Of a stretch of DNA of 64,000 bases, positions 41,119 through 52,560 are shown piece after piece. This stretch comes from Phytophthora colocasiae (taxonomy: Eukaryota; Oomycota; Peronosporomycetes; Peronosporales; Peronosporaceae), in contig JAGKQI010000020.1 of assembly GCA_018806915.1 (NCBI GenBank), positions 620,001-684,000 on the forward strand. The letters run 5' to 3'. Position numbers and translations under genes: made by a program. Position 1 is the stretch's first letter. Each line of letters starts with the position of its first letter. Below the pieces are notes generated by a model. That model was not told the origin of the DNA. It saw nothing but the letters and a program-made list of their open reading frames with translations, and made no database searches.

Positions 41119-44005
41119 TTAGAGTTCTTGAAGAACGTCTTCAATGAAACTAACAAAACTCGAGTCAATTTGCTCCTCCTCCTCTTCGTTACGGTTCTGG
41201 AGAGATAACCGCTTCACGGTTCCTTCCAAGGCGCCAGTGTCCACGCCGATCGACATTTCTACACAAAACACACATTGAAGCTCGGTCTGCAAAGGTAGTA
41301 AGGTGTCAGACGTATCCGAAAAACAAGTAAATGTTGCAATAGCATACCATCTCTGCAAAGAAGAAGAATTTGACCAGTTTGTCCACGCTTCCACTTGCCA
41401 AACAGCTTAGACAGTTACTGCGGAACAGGCCAATAACTTCATCCACTTCTGGCATGTCGTTTAGCTCGTAAGATAACGAGGCACTATGATATCACAACAT
41501 GAAGTTAGTATAGGTTGCTTGTGTTGGCCAGAAAAAACTTACATTTCCGTTGCCGTCGCCCAAACATGTTCAAACTTCCCAGCGTCAATTACAGGGGCTT
41601 CGGCCAGGTAGTCACGCGCCGACATCAAGTCGTCTTCACCATCTGCCTCATCGTCAAGGTCATCTTCGTCATCTTGAGAGGTGGCGTGCGAAGCCGTCCG
41701 AGACGCAGAGTGCGATACTGTATAGGAAGTTGACTGTGCCTTATCTGGCTCGGTTTCTCTTCCACTTTGGGTTTGGTGTTGAATGTGATTCGGTGCTGAT
41801 TCATGCTGGTGAATATTGTGGCGCAGCTGCTGAGGTGCTCTTGTAACACGTGTTTGAGCCTGCTCAGCGAACTGGTAAAGCGCAAACTTGAGGATTTCCA
41901 TGAAAATGACGTGACCGTTTCTGTAGAGCAGCGAATTGACAATCCACTTTAACGTTACTGACATGTCGGTCAATCCCGGCATGACGGAGATGTCCACTAA
42001 AAACAGAGTTCCTTCGGACTTCTGAACACGAGAAAGAGAGAATTAGTGATTCACACCCGATACACTATCCAGAACGTAATTATACCTGCTCAGCAATGAA
42101 TAGCCACTGTTGTTGTCCTGCGACCTTTTTGCTAGACGCGCATAGCAATCCATATGACTGCAAGAATGCTTGCAAGTCTCGCGGGTCCAGCTCATGGGCA
42201 TCTAATGAGCCGAGATCCACTGACCATTCCTCTCTGCAGGCATAAAAAAAGAGATAGTTAGCACTTTAACAATGCAGGCAGTGTACCTTCGTAAACAGAA
42301 TATCGTACGATTCGTCATTTGCAGACTCCCACATGTCCTCAAATTCGCTGCCGTCTACTGATGGCTGCTCCAGCAAAAAGTCCTCAGCAGCAATAGCGGG
42401 GGGCTTAGGAATGAATCCAGTACCGGATTGGCCTGAAGGTCTCTCCGTGGAACTTGTGCGAGAAGAAGTATCATCCACCGGGTCTGAGCCACCACCAATA
42501 AATCCAAATGCAGATCCATTGGGTTTCGCTGAAGGTTGTCCAATAAAGTTGAAGCCTGATCCGTTTCCATTGTTCACGGGAGGCTGTTGTTTGTTTCCAT
42601 TGCCAACCGTCAAGCTAATAGGAGGAGCGTAGCCATTATCCGTCGACCTTGAATCAAATTCACCATGGTCATCGTACTCACTGCTTGAAGGATAATGAGA
42701 CGTCTGATATCGAGGGTCATTGTGACCGATTGTCTCTCTGTGATTCATGCCCGATTCGCTAATGGTTCCAACCGACTCTGTTCGTCCAGGAAATTGCATT
42801 CCATGACCAGCCAAGAACAATTTCTTTCCTTCGTCACTGATAGACCGCTCCCGTCCTTCCCTATTGTTCGCGGTAGGAGGGCAAGCAGAGCCAACGTCCT
42901 CTTCAGTTGAGTCCGGATCAGCAAATTGCGGATTATCGGGATCCAGACGGACGGCAGCTATCGCTTGCAGGAGCTTCCTGGCATCGGCTCGATAAATGTT
43001 GTCGTTGCGCTGCTGAGAAATATGAGTAAAAACATCCAGGTTTTCTTCAAACTCCTCCACACACAAGTTTTGCTTCAATAAAGCAATTGTAGCGACAAAC
43101 GCGTTGCGATGAACCTAGAAAAAAAATCGTCAGCATACTTCAACATCGCAATGCGCAAATCATTGCCACGTTCGTACATGCGTAGCGTAAAACTCATATC
43201 TCGCTTGAAGTCTCTCCACTAGCGTGTCTGCAACTCCCTAGAATAAAAGAAAAACTTAAGGCATAACTTCAGATAAAAATCTGATGACTGTCGTACCTGT
43301 CTGTCTTCATCGCCGAGTTCCAACACGCCCATAATAAACGTCGCCACCTTTTCGTCCTTGAGGGTACCGTAGCACACGGCATTCACAAGTTTTGTCGCCG
43401 CAGATGAAGCCTTTGGTTTACTCGGGCTTCTTTTCGGAACCACGGCGCTAATACTGACGTGCGGGACACGCAATTTCCGTCCCCAAGACTTTTTCACAGG
43501 AGCACTGCTACCTTTCTTGCCAGCTCCTTTCAAGATGTACACACGGACACTCTGCCCGAACCTAATGACATCTCCCTCTAATGAACAACATATCATATCA
43601 GCGTCATTGTACTCCATTGATGTAGTCAAAATAATACAATAAGTTACCTACCATGAAGAAGATAAGGATCGTGGGGAGGAATCTTCTTACGGCCCACATA
43701 CGTCCCATGCCGTGACATGAGGTCCACCATCTACAGTACACATTAAATTCATATCATATACACAGTATTAGCCCAGATTAGCTCGCAATTCTGTAACTAG
43801 AGCTACGTACGTAGATGCCGCCTTCATTATCGTGGATGACTGCTGCGTGCTTCCTCGATACTGAGGGATTGCCCAGCACATGGTCACAGCTCTCCTGGTC
43901 TCGACCGAAAAGGTTCACACGCTGTGTAGACACCATATACGTAGCGCAATGACGGTTGTCCCGGAAGGCTTCGAGTCGTGCATGGGAATTGGCTTCAACA
44001 GGCAT
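41119..44005 (-). CDS. FHA-domain protein with duplicated C-terminal appendage-like module
   Basis: Nine exons: 43811-44005, 43652-43730, 43297-43577, 43178-43237, 42309-43114, 42086-42233, 41543-42021, 41348-41483 and 41119-41286. All are in phase, giving 783 residues. Residues about 10-110 form an FHA phosphothreonine-binding domain (NLFGRD, NPSVSRKHAAVIH, DLMSRHGTYVG). A helical segment and a disordered Asn/Gly/Ser-rich region (GNGNKQQPPVNNGNGSG) follow. The C-terminus shows the pattern F-E-D-M-W/F-E-H-V-W...L...L twice, separated by an acidic DDEDDLDDEADGEDD stretch. Both copies are weakly reminiscent of adaptin appendage platforms; that resemblance is tentative. I do not recognise the whole protein. 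Confidence 0.75.
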
Positions 44006-44399
44006 GCAGGCCCTGCACCATATCAGATAAGGTTAGATACGGTCGAAGCGCCGTAATTGCAGCATCTAAACGCACCAGTCGGGCGGGTGGAAGGCGGCAG
44101 TGCTCGTGCACAGGAAGGCGGCGCGCCCGGGGGTGTCCATCGAGCCACGATCGTCGACTGTGGGTCGCTAGGGGACTGGCACACTGACCCGACTATGACT
44201 ATGCCGCGAGTCTGAATACGCTTTATTGGTGGAAATACAGTATAGATGTGTTTTCATTGGTTGAAAAAGGCGGTACGTAACGGCTGTCAAGTACGTGGCA
44301 GACCCTTTACTGCTTGACTTCAAGTGCATGACGTTTTATTGACGTTCCGCTCGTAAATGACCTCGTAGTAACGCAGAAGTAGGTACTACAGCAATCAAT
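44006..44399. other. 394-bp intergenic region with inverted CCAAT boxes
   Basis: Upstream region of the FHA gene and 3' flank of PSMD5. ATTGG occurs in TTATTGGTGG (about 44222) and TCATTGGTTG (about 44256), two inverted CCAAT boxes about 34 bp apart. No gene seen. Confidence 0.45.
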
Positions 44400-46649
44400 T
44401 TACGCAGATTCGAGCTCCATTTCGGCTGGCGCTGCTGCCCCAGCATACGGACCTCGATTCAAACTCGCCTGCAACTTCTCCACCAGCGATGTGTCTGCAA
44501 CATGACAACAACGATACCATGAAAAAGCAATGCATGAGACGACGCGAAACAACCGAAAGTTCCGCCATTGCGACGCACGTACCCAACTGTGACTGGAACG
44601 GCGAGGCCAACACTGTGTCCAGCACTGCGAACTTCCACTCACGAGTCTCCTTGGTAGGCTCGGTAGTGCGGTCCAACAGGAACTCAAAGAAACCGCCGTA
44701 AGACTGCAGCGCCTGTAAACCCCACGGGTTATTTTGTGCAGCCACCGAGCGCAGGACGTGGAATACGGACGTCCGCAGCTCCTCGAACGGCTGCTTTAGT
44801 GCATTCATGAGCAAAATCATCGTAGACTGCTGCGCGCACTCAGTTCCGAGACTGTTGAATAGCCGCTCGCACATGTTCCAGGCGCTCGCGTTTTCCTCTG
44901 GCACTTGGCCAGGACCTTTTGATAGTCGCGTGTGAGCACCGAGTACACGTCCGAGCGAGTGGTAGCAGTTAGCTTTCACAGGCATCTTCGTACTGCTGCC
45001 GAGCTGAAGCCACACTTGACAAATACTTCGGTGTTGAAGAAGAAGCTGGAGCTCTAGTGATGCGTATGATCGGGACATCAGTCGAAGAGATGCAGGCAAG
45101 ATTGCAGGCTACTTACCTTTGTCCGATGAGGAGCCGAAAGCAGCCAGCGCATCTGTGGCTGCAATCTGCTGCAATGAATCTGAGCTTTGCAACTTGCTCT
45201 CAATTGTCCCAAGGAAGGCCTTAGAGAGGGTAGCATCACTCCAACTCCATGACTCGATGTTCAAGCTGGCTGCTGTAGCTGAAACTTCTCCTACGAGTCG
45301 GACAGCATTGTCTCCAACGAACGGATCTGGGATAACGGGGTAAGGCAAAGTATCGAGAAGCAATTGGTTTTCGTTGCCTACCTTCTGTCATTCCCAAAAG
45401 AGTCTTCAATGTTCCTGAAAAAATTACACAGAACACAATGAGGGCAAAGCAGCCCAGTGTCTGAAAGTGATCAAGCTGACGGACCTGACTGGAAAATATA
45501 CTGCACACCAATCTTGGTTTGGCACAGGGCCGGCACTAAGTCGATCACATTCATCAAGAACAGCGGGTCGTCTGACTTCAGGCAATTTAGAACCTATACT
45601 CATCAAACCAGCCAAGTTAGTTGTTACTTGGTACACTGTTGGTCTTCGCAAACCCACCAGATCAATGGCACCCGTTGCAATGCCATACTCCATGTGTTCA
45701 TCCTTTTGCCTGCAGATCTTCACGATTGTCTCCAAATACCGCAGGAACTCAACTGAACTCTCCGAGATATCACTGCATCACAAAAAGCTCATTATTTACT
45801 GTAGTGTTGCACGGGTGTTAAGTTTTTTACAAACCTGCTCTGCGTTTTAGCTTTAAGTGAGTCAAGTGCTACCCGGTAGATATCGCTGTCCGGGATACTT
45901 GAGAACTGTAAACGTAACGTTCGCCATTGGTAAAACCACACCAACAAGAAAGCAGCAACACTGACGTAATACCATTTCCAGGACCGTAGAAGCCTTGGCC
46001 GCAACTTCGAGATCTTCATCTGCAATTACAGCACATAGCTGCTCCAAAACCAACGAATCTGCCTATACCATTAAAACAGCAATGAGTACCAATAGTCTCA
46101 GCTGCAATATGAACACTTGAACACACACCACAACTTTAACCTGATCCAGCGACGGCTTCCTGCCCAGATGGGCAATAAACTGGTTCATTACGAGAGCTCT
46201 CGCTGCTTTCTCAACGTGCGCCAGTCCGGCCAGCACAAATGGAACAATCTATCCACAATGTTAGAACACGTTGATCAGGTACTTGCATGGTAACGACTCA
46301 GTGACGTACGTCTGGATGGAAGAAAAGGCTTGTGCCATCACCTCCGGCGCCCAGCACGCGATTGATGCAGTCACACGCCTGCTTTACCTATTTACCCGTA
46401 AATAAGATTGTTAGACGGCGCTGATTAGCTCTTGCACTCCTGATTTTTGCAGCTCAAAAGGTATACCTGCTTATCGGATCCCCGATCGCTGGCGTCCTGG
46501 AGACACGCGAATAGCGTTGCAATTGGCACTTTGGCCAAGAATTCATGTATCAGTGTCTTCTCCTGCTCCCCAGCGTAGAGGTGGCCCGAAGTGGCTATGC
46601 CTGTCTCCTGGAAGCGCGATAATTCCTGCCACATTGCTGTGAGATCCAT
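44400..46649 (-). CDS. 26S proteasome non-ATPase subunit 5 (PSMD5/S5b)-like assembly chaperone
   Basis: Eleven exons: 46467-46649, 46310-46387, 46141-46248, 45973-46062, 45835-45905, 45628-45772, 45485-45593, 45382-45414, 45117-45326, 44583-45053 and 44400-44494. All phases agree, giving 530 residues (human PSMD5 is 504). The protein is an all-helical ARM/HEAT solenoid. The segment DDPLFLMNVIDLVPALCQTKIGVQYIFQSG and the C-terminal LQASLNRGPYAGAAAPAEMELES match PSMD5, which helps assemble the proteasome base and inhibits the mature 26S form. One exon is only 33 nt. The identification rests on these conserved patches, as solenoids diverge quickly. Confidence 0.82.
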
Positions 46650-46659
46650 CCTTGATTTC

Positions 46660-46970
46660 CACTCAATAATTATTTGGGCTATTTTAATTTTTATTTTTTA
46701 CAATACATTTTAAGCTGGACAATAAAAATAATGTTTGCATTTTAAAATGTATTCCAAATTTTCAACAAAAACAATATACCAAAAATAATAAAATAAAAAA
46801 TTGAGATTATTTTAAATACGAAATACCAAAATAATTTACAACTTACTTACAAAAAGGGATAATTACAAATATATACCAATATTATAAAATTAAAATACCA
46901 ATACTTACAAAATAAAAATAATACGCCAAATACTACTGTAACCATCAAATCGATCGAGGTGTATGTAAAG
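46660..46970. other. Very AT-rich low-complexity stretch
   Basis: About 300 bp of A/T runs such as AAAATAATAAAATAAAAAAT mark the boundary between the PSMD5 promoter and the repeat-rich region. Nothing is encoded. Composition differs sharply from the GC-rich block that begins near 47010. Confidence 0.6.
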
Positions 46971-46999
46971 GCAAAGGACCATATGGAAGGAGAGCCAGA

Positions 47000-47770
47000 A
47001 TTTACTTCAACACGCAATGGCCTTTTTCGTCGGGTTGGCGTGACGTCCTCCCGGTAGACGGCGCCGAGCTGAGCCTCGACGCCGCTCTACGGGCGCTGCC
47101 TTCGGGCAGCCCCTCGTCCTTAGCGGGACATGTGAGGTTATCTCTGAGGGCAAGGTGGTGGCACGCTGTGGCCAAGGACTTGCCGCGCAGAAGGCTTCGC
47201 TGCGCGCTATGACCGGGTTCGCCGTAGCGGGCGGGCTATTAACGGCATGGCCCAGGAAGATGAACTGGACGCGCAACAACCATGGCGTAGGGCGGACTCC
47301 CGACCGGGGCTTTGTACTCAACACGACGGCAGACGAAGGATTCAGCAGGAGGAGCGCAAGGCATAAGAACAGATACTACAGATCAAGGCGCGAGGCTACG
47401 CTGGACATGCTGAAGACTGATGAGCGGGCGTGCAAGAAGCAGAACAGATACTACAGATCAAGGCACAAGATGCGGAGGAACATCGATCGACGGCAGGACC
47501 AACGGCTTCCAGAAGTTGACGAAGAGACCTGCGAAGGAGAGCGACGCGGCGAGCGCCATTTACTACCGAGGACGCGGAGAAAGGGGGACGAGGAGAGCCT
47601 CACATTTCCTGACGTATGCGGAAAAAGGTACACTGGTACTGTACCCACGATTGGGTACAGTACCAGTTTGCCCCACCTTCCAGCTAGCAATTCAGAGTCT
47701 AGCCAGTGTAAAAAGGTTACGCGTAAACGTAAATCCATACCATACGCAATGGCCTAGTGAGATATGGCCG
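47000..47770. mobile_element. GC-rich degenerate block, possibly an LTR-retroelement fragment
   Basis: The sequence turns abruptly GC-rich. A 24-bp direct repeat beginning AGAACAGATACTACAGATCA occurs at about 47367 and 47449, 82 bp apart. Overlapping plus-strand frames are open for about 120-200 codons but carry Arg/Glu-rich, repeat-driven sequence with no domain I recognise. The short motif EQILQIKA appears twice in a third frame, as in gag-type coiled coils. Assignment as a retroelement remnant is weak. Confidence 0.35.
47632..47667. repeat. Perfect 16-bp inverted repeat with 4-nt loop
   Basis: ACTGGTACTGTACCCA, loop CGAT, then TGGGTACAGTACCAGT. All 16 pairs match. No T-run follows, so it is not a simple terminator; it sits at the end of the GC-rich block. 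Confidence 0.8.
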
Positions 47771-48177
47771 GTTTGATGACTGAATGGTCACTGGATCGAT
47801 CCTTGCAAGCGTCATTATTTAATTGTCCCTATGAAACTGTCCTAAGTCCGATATGAAAGACCCCTTACAACACGACATAGAACTGCTAACGCGACCGATT
47901 GTGTGAAGAGTGGAGCTTGATTGGTCGCCAGTACACTTCGTGCGTCGAGCCGGACACGCAACTGATAGGTCTTCGAGTGCAATAAGACTCCATAAGATGA
48001 TATCGCTTCCGTGACCAAGTGTACAGAGATATGAGATGTAGCAGAGAGCTGGGAAAAACGCCTTTTTGTTCACTGAAAATATTGATTTTTGCCATGTGTT
48101 GTTAGGATTCTCCCTGGCGATTTCCATGCCTCCACATAGTCTTCATCTTTCAGCGTAGTAGACACGGTCAAGACAAA

Positions 48178-49480
48178 ATGGAGAGCGACGATGACCAGTT
48201 GCGGGCGAGCTTCTTCGAAAACCACAGCTAAACTAGCAAACAAGACATCGTTCAAGCCGTGATCCGATACAACAAAACCAAGAATAGACCGTTTCGTGTG
48301 ATTTCAAGCGACAAGAGGCGTTACAAGGCAACATGCACACAGGAAGGTTGCGATTTTGTGGTGCAGTTCGCGTTTTCGCAGAAGTTCCGTTAGCCCACGA
48401 AGTTCATCTGGCATCCCTGTGCGCTGTCTGAGACCACCAAGTCGACACGCCGTAAAGCAACTGGGAAACGGATCGCATTGAACCCCATGGTGCGCGAGAT
48501 GCTAGTAGACACGGGTAGGACATTGTGCCCTGTTGCTATTCAGCAATACCTAACTAAAGATGTCTGGAATTACAGCTTCATATATGAACTGTGTGCAAGC
48601 ACTTCGACGTCTACATTTTGAGTTTTTCGGCAGTGACACTGACCAGTATGCGCTTCTTCCCTCTTCATCGACGAACTGCACCGTCACGGCCTCAACACCA
48701 GGATTGAACTCACGGGTGGAGATTTGTGGATTGCGTTTAGAAAGGGAATCGAAGCCAATACACCTTACCATGAACGTGGGACGACTTCGAATAATGTGTA
48801 ATCAGTCAACGGCGCACTGAAGGGTATTCACAATCTTCCGATCCTGAACTGTCTTATGGATATTGAACGTTATGTGGCAAGAAAGTGGGTGGGGAACACG
48901 AATATCTGAGGTGAGTTGACACGTTACGCGTCGTGCAGGGCAGACAAGGTACTTGAAGACACCGTCAGCGGTCCCATCGAGGCAAAATTCTCCACAAATT
49001 ATGTTGTGAAAATCAAGCACGGAGTCGGAAATATCCCTCTCAAGTTTGCACTTCAACTATGTGACGGCGTGGTAAATTTGTGTGGGTATTTGGAAGACGC
49101 TGCTGCTCCTTGTGTTCACGCTCTGATTGCGCTCAAGCACGCCGGTAGACTAAAGGAGATGGCAAGATTCTATCGTGGTTCCTGGTAAACGTCAGTCTTC
49201 CAAGAAGTCTTCGCGAAGCGAGCACGCACTACTATCTTGACTCTAGTGCTTAAGGATGCGCTTACTCGCGGTGAATGCAAGGCCCCCGGAATTCTAAAAA
49301 ACGTGGTCGCCCAAAGAAGAAGCGGATTCCGTCACAGCAGGCAACAGAATCTCTGAGAAAGCAAATTCGGTGGTGCGGAATATGCAAACAAGTTGGCCAC
49401 AACCGGAAGAGCTGCAGCAGTCAGCCGTCCTTTACGTCCTTGCTGACCGGCATTTGCATGATGCGTGTAGAAGTTTTTCT
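48178..49480 (+). pseudogene. Mutator-like (MULE) transposase remnant
   Basis: The plus strand reads as a broken MULE. From ATG 48178 there is an N-terminal zinc DNA-binding region (NRPFRVISSDKRRYKATC, GCDFVVQF, then WHPC, a C-C-H-C WRKY/GCM1-like pattern) with in-frame stops near 48232 and 48390. The DDE core is missing. From about 48910 the C-terminus resumes with VVKIKHGVGNIPL, then a SWIM-like LCGYLEDAAAPCVHALIALKHAGR, and in another frame a basic GRPKKKRIPSQQA and zinc knuckle WCGICKQVGHNRKSC. Deletions, stops and frameshifts make it non-functional. Confidence 0.75.
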
Positions 49481-50490
49481 CCCATATTGGGTGTTTCCTT
49501 GCTAAAAGAAATCTTCAAAACTGCTTGGTATTTTATTTTTATTTTGTAATAAATTTAATTGTTTGATATATCTATATTGTATCATCTCATTAATTTTTTA
49601 AACAGTTCATATTGTATTGGACGATTAGAAATAAAGCAAATAGTACTTGTAAGGGAGAGTATGAATATGAAAACAAAACTACTTGGAATACTATTTTTAA
49701 TCCCTGATATATTTGAATATTATTTATTATATCACTTTTTTTGGGTAATAAACATATTTTAAAAAATAACACAAAATAAACCAAACAGTTTTCTAGCGAG
49801 AGGAAAACTTCTACACGCATCATGCAAATGCCGGTCAGCAAGGACGTAAAGGACGGCTGACTGCTGCAGCTCTTCCGGTTGTGGCCAACTTGTTTGCATA
49901 TTCCGCACCACCGAATTTGCTTTCTCAGAGATTCTGTTGCCTGCTGTGACGGAATCCGCTTCTTCTTTGGGCGACCACGTTTTTTAGAATTCCGGGGGCC
50001 TTGCATTCACCGCGAGTAAGCGCATCCTTAAGCACTAGAGTCAAGATAGTAGTGCGTGCTCGCTTCGCGAAGACTTCTTGGAAGACTGACGTTTACCAGG
50101 AACCACGATAGAATCTTGCCATCTCCTTTAGTCTACCGGCGTGCTTGAGCGCAATTAGAGCGTGAACACAAGGAACAGCAGCGTCTTCCAAATACCCACA
50201 CAAACATTTACCACGCCGTCACATAGTTGAAGTGCAAACTTGAGAGGGATATTTCCGACTCCGTGCTTGATTTCCACAACATAATTTGTGGAGAATTTTG
50301 CCTCGATGGGACCGCTGACGGTGTCTTTAAGTACCTTGTCTGCCCTGCACGACGCGTAACGTGTCAACTCACCTCAGATATTCGTGTTCCCCACCCACTT
50401 TCTTGCCACATAACGTTCAATATCCACAAGACAGTTCAGGATCGGAAGACTGTGAATAACCTTCAGTGTGCTGCTGACTGATTACGTTGT
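48797..50490. repeat. Large inverted duplication of the MULE 3' part
   Basis: The stretch from about 48797 to 49477 recurs as its reverse complement from about 49797 to 50490, with a ~320-bp AT-rich spacer. The zinc-knuckle frame appears identically on the plus strand (from 49275) and minus strand (from 50006). The SWIM-region frame appears at 48916 (plus) and 50367 (minus) with a few substitutions. The outer edges share GTAATCAGTCA. The two arms form a palindrome of almost 1.7 kb. Confidence 0.85.
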
Positions 50491-50643
50491 TAGAAGTGTG
50501 CGTTGGGGGGGGCACGGACTATAAGCGGTAGCATAATTTTCCTTCAGCAAAGTCTAAAAGTGTATCTAAGTCTGCATTTGTTGAGCTTGCGGAAACCCAT
50601 ATTTACCTTTATACTCGTATTCGTATACAGTTACACCTGTACT

Positions 50644-51703
50644 ATTATAGCGGCAGAAAATGAAGGGGTCAGTAAAGAAGGGGCCGTAGTTGGCTCAAAT
50701 TTAAGAAAACCTACTGCGACATTTAGATGTGTGGTAAAACCACCCATTTTGTGCGTGATTTTGGTGTTATAACGGGCTAATTCGCAGTCGTTTTGACGAT
50801 ACAGGCGTTTGAAAAAGCTGTCTCCAAAGGCAATTTTGACGGGGAAACGGGCTTTAGAACCCGGGAATGCTATTGTTTTAGAGCGATGACATGTGGGGAT
50901 ATGTTGCGGGTAAAAATATGGGCTTTGCTCCTAGAAGAGCTGTATAAGATGTTAGAGGTTCTACTCGGCGTCGTTTCCCTCCTATCGGCGTAGACTAGTG
51001 CACAGTATAAAATTACAAGACAGCAGCTGTTATAACAATGACACACCAATTCAGCTGCAGCTTCAATACAGCTGCTGCGCTAGTGGGGTCGTTGATCCAT
51101 ACTCGAAGCAAGTGCAGCTCCATCCTCATGTTTATCCTCCCACCCACACGGAGGTGAAACGTCCCCATTATTTCGTGCAAAACACTTCGTTTCAGTAACG
51201 GATTGTGCAGCATACTTCGTTCAAGACAAGCTTCTTTTAGTTTTCCTTGTGGACAGGGAGTTGTAGCGCCGGGACGATGTGCACCAATAACCCTACATGG
51301 GCAAAAGTCGCAGCCTCACCTCGACGAAATCGGTGCCTAAGTTCTTGTTGCGGGCGCGCAGAACGCGAAAAATAGTGTTCTTTCCGAAGCGTGTGGTGTG
51401 TCCGTTGGCGTGACGTACGCCCTCCACTTCGATCTGCTTTCGCCTCAGCGACAAAATAATCATAGACGTTGCAGACTAGGGTTTTCTCCTCCGGGCAAAG
51501 CTGGTGTCTTGATGGCATGGTGCTGGTTTTCTTGTAAAAGCTGAAGCGCACTCGCATGGGCCACAAGGTACTCTGTTGTCCTATCTTTCGATTCGTGTGC
51601 TTCATGCTCTGATCAGTGCCATATTCGTGTAGTTATGACCCTTGCCGTGGACTGACTATTTTTATCACGAACTACTGACCCCTTCATTTTCTGCCGCTAT
51701 AAT
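50644..51703 (-). mobile_element. Degenerate IS630/Tc1-mariner-like element with 31-bp terminal inverted repeats
   Basis: Perfect inverted repeats lie at 50644-50674 and 51673-51703 (outer end ATTATAGCGGCAGAAAATGA), about 1.06 kb apart. TA at the edges fits the superfamily's target. The minus strand inside (about 51530-51300) encodes MPSRHQLCPEEKTLVCNVY, then, after a frame change, a helix-turn-helix-like TRFGKNTIFRVLRARNKN, as in IS630-type transposases. No DDE domain is recognisable. The right side (51000-51240) shows only scattered short frames. Confidence 0.65.
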
Positions 51704-51899
51704 AAAAGATAAGTCCCGTGGACCAACCTGGTATCATATACAGCAATATTATCGAGTTGTAGAGCAGCACCCTCGTCCTCGAAGCAAATATCCTATTCTC
51801 ATCTTCGATCTTATCGCTACGACTGAGGACTATTATCACCCAGTCTCCACCACAACTACTGAGCACCGCGACGCTGAAAGCGAGGCAACTAGTGTCATT

Positions 51900-52560
51900 T
51901 TCTCATTTTCACCATGGGTCGTAAGCAGATACGGCAACTTAACGTTCGAGCAGAAGAAAAAGATTTGCATTTGGCACGACGATCATCCCGTCCATGACCC
52001 AAACTGAACTTGCTGAGAAAGCCAAAAAGGAGCTTGCGCTAGACAAACAGCCTGGGCAGCCGACAATCTCGGTATACTGAAGAATGCACACAGCTATATG
52101 GACGCCAAGGATGAAGACCTACAGTCCTGTCGTACACGAAAGATCGTTTTTCCCGAGCTCGACGAGGCCCTCGCGAACTGGATTCTGTGCTGTCAAACCC
52201 ACGGTATCATGCTGGATGGAACATCGTGAAGGCTAAAGGCGTCCGAATGATGGATAAGATACCAATCTAGATGATACTGTCGAAGACAAAGAAGTTGTTG
52301 CTACGTCGACGGAACAGTCAGTCTGAAAGTAGCTGGTGATCGTCGTCTGCGTCAAAGCTTCTTCTGTATCAGCGTGGAGATCATTTCTAACACGTATTTG
52401 CAGCATGCGGAGACCGGCGAACAGCTTTTGCTCGATATCAGGATGATTTGGCAACAGGAACAGCACACTGCGAACGGCGTCAACATTCGCTTTTGTTATG
52501 AGCTGGGTTGGGCACAAACCTGTATCGAGTATGAAGTTTGGGAGTTATCATTTTTACCTC
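51900..52560 (+). pseudogene. CENP-B/Tigger (pogo)-like transposase N-terminal remnant
   Basis: The plus strand reads LTFEQKKKICIWHDDHPVHDPN, then after one stop TELAEKAKKELALDKQPGQPTIS, the paired helix-turn-helix of CENP-B/Tigger transposases. It continues FPELDEALANWILCCQTHGI (Tc5-type HTH domain) and, out of frame, HAETGEQLLLDIRMIWQQ. Frameshifts and stops separate the pieces and the DDE domain is absent. Confidence 0.6.

Noticed and set aside
47155..47757. 200-codon plus-strand frame considered as a gene
   Set aside because: Composition is repeat-driven and Arg-rich, three overlapping frames are equally open, and there is no domain or promoter context. Kept only as a possible retroelement fragment.
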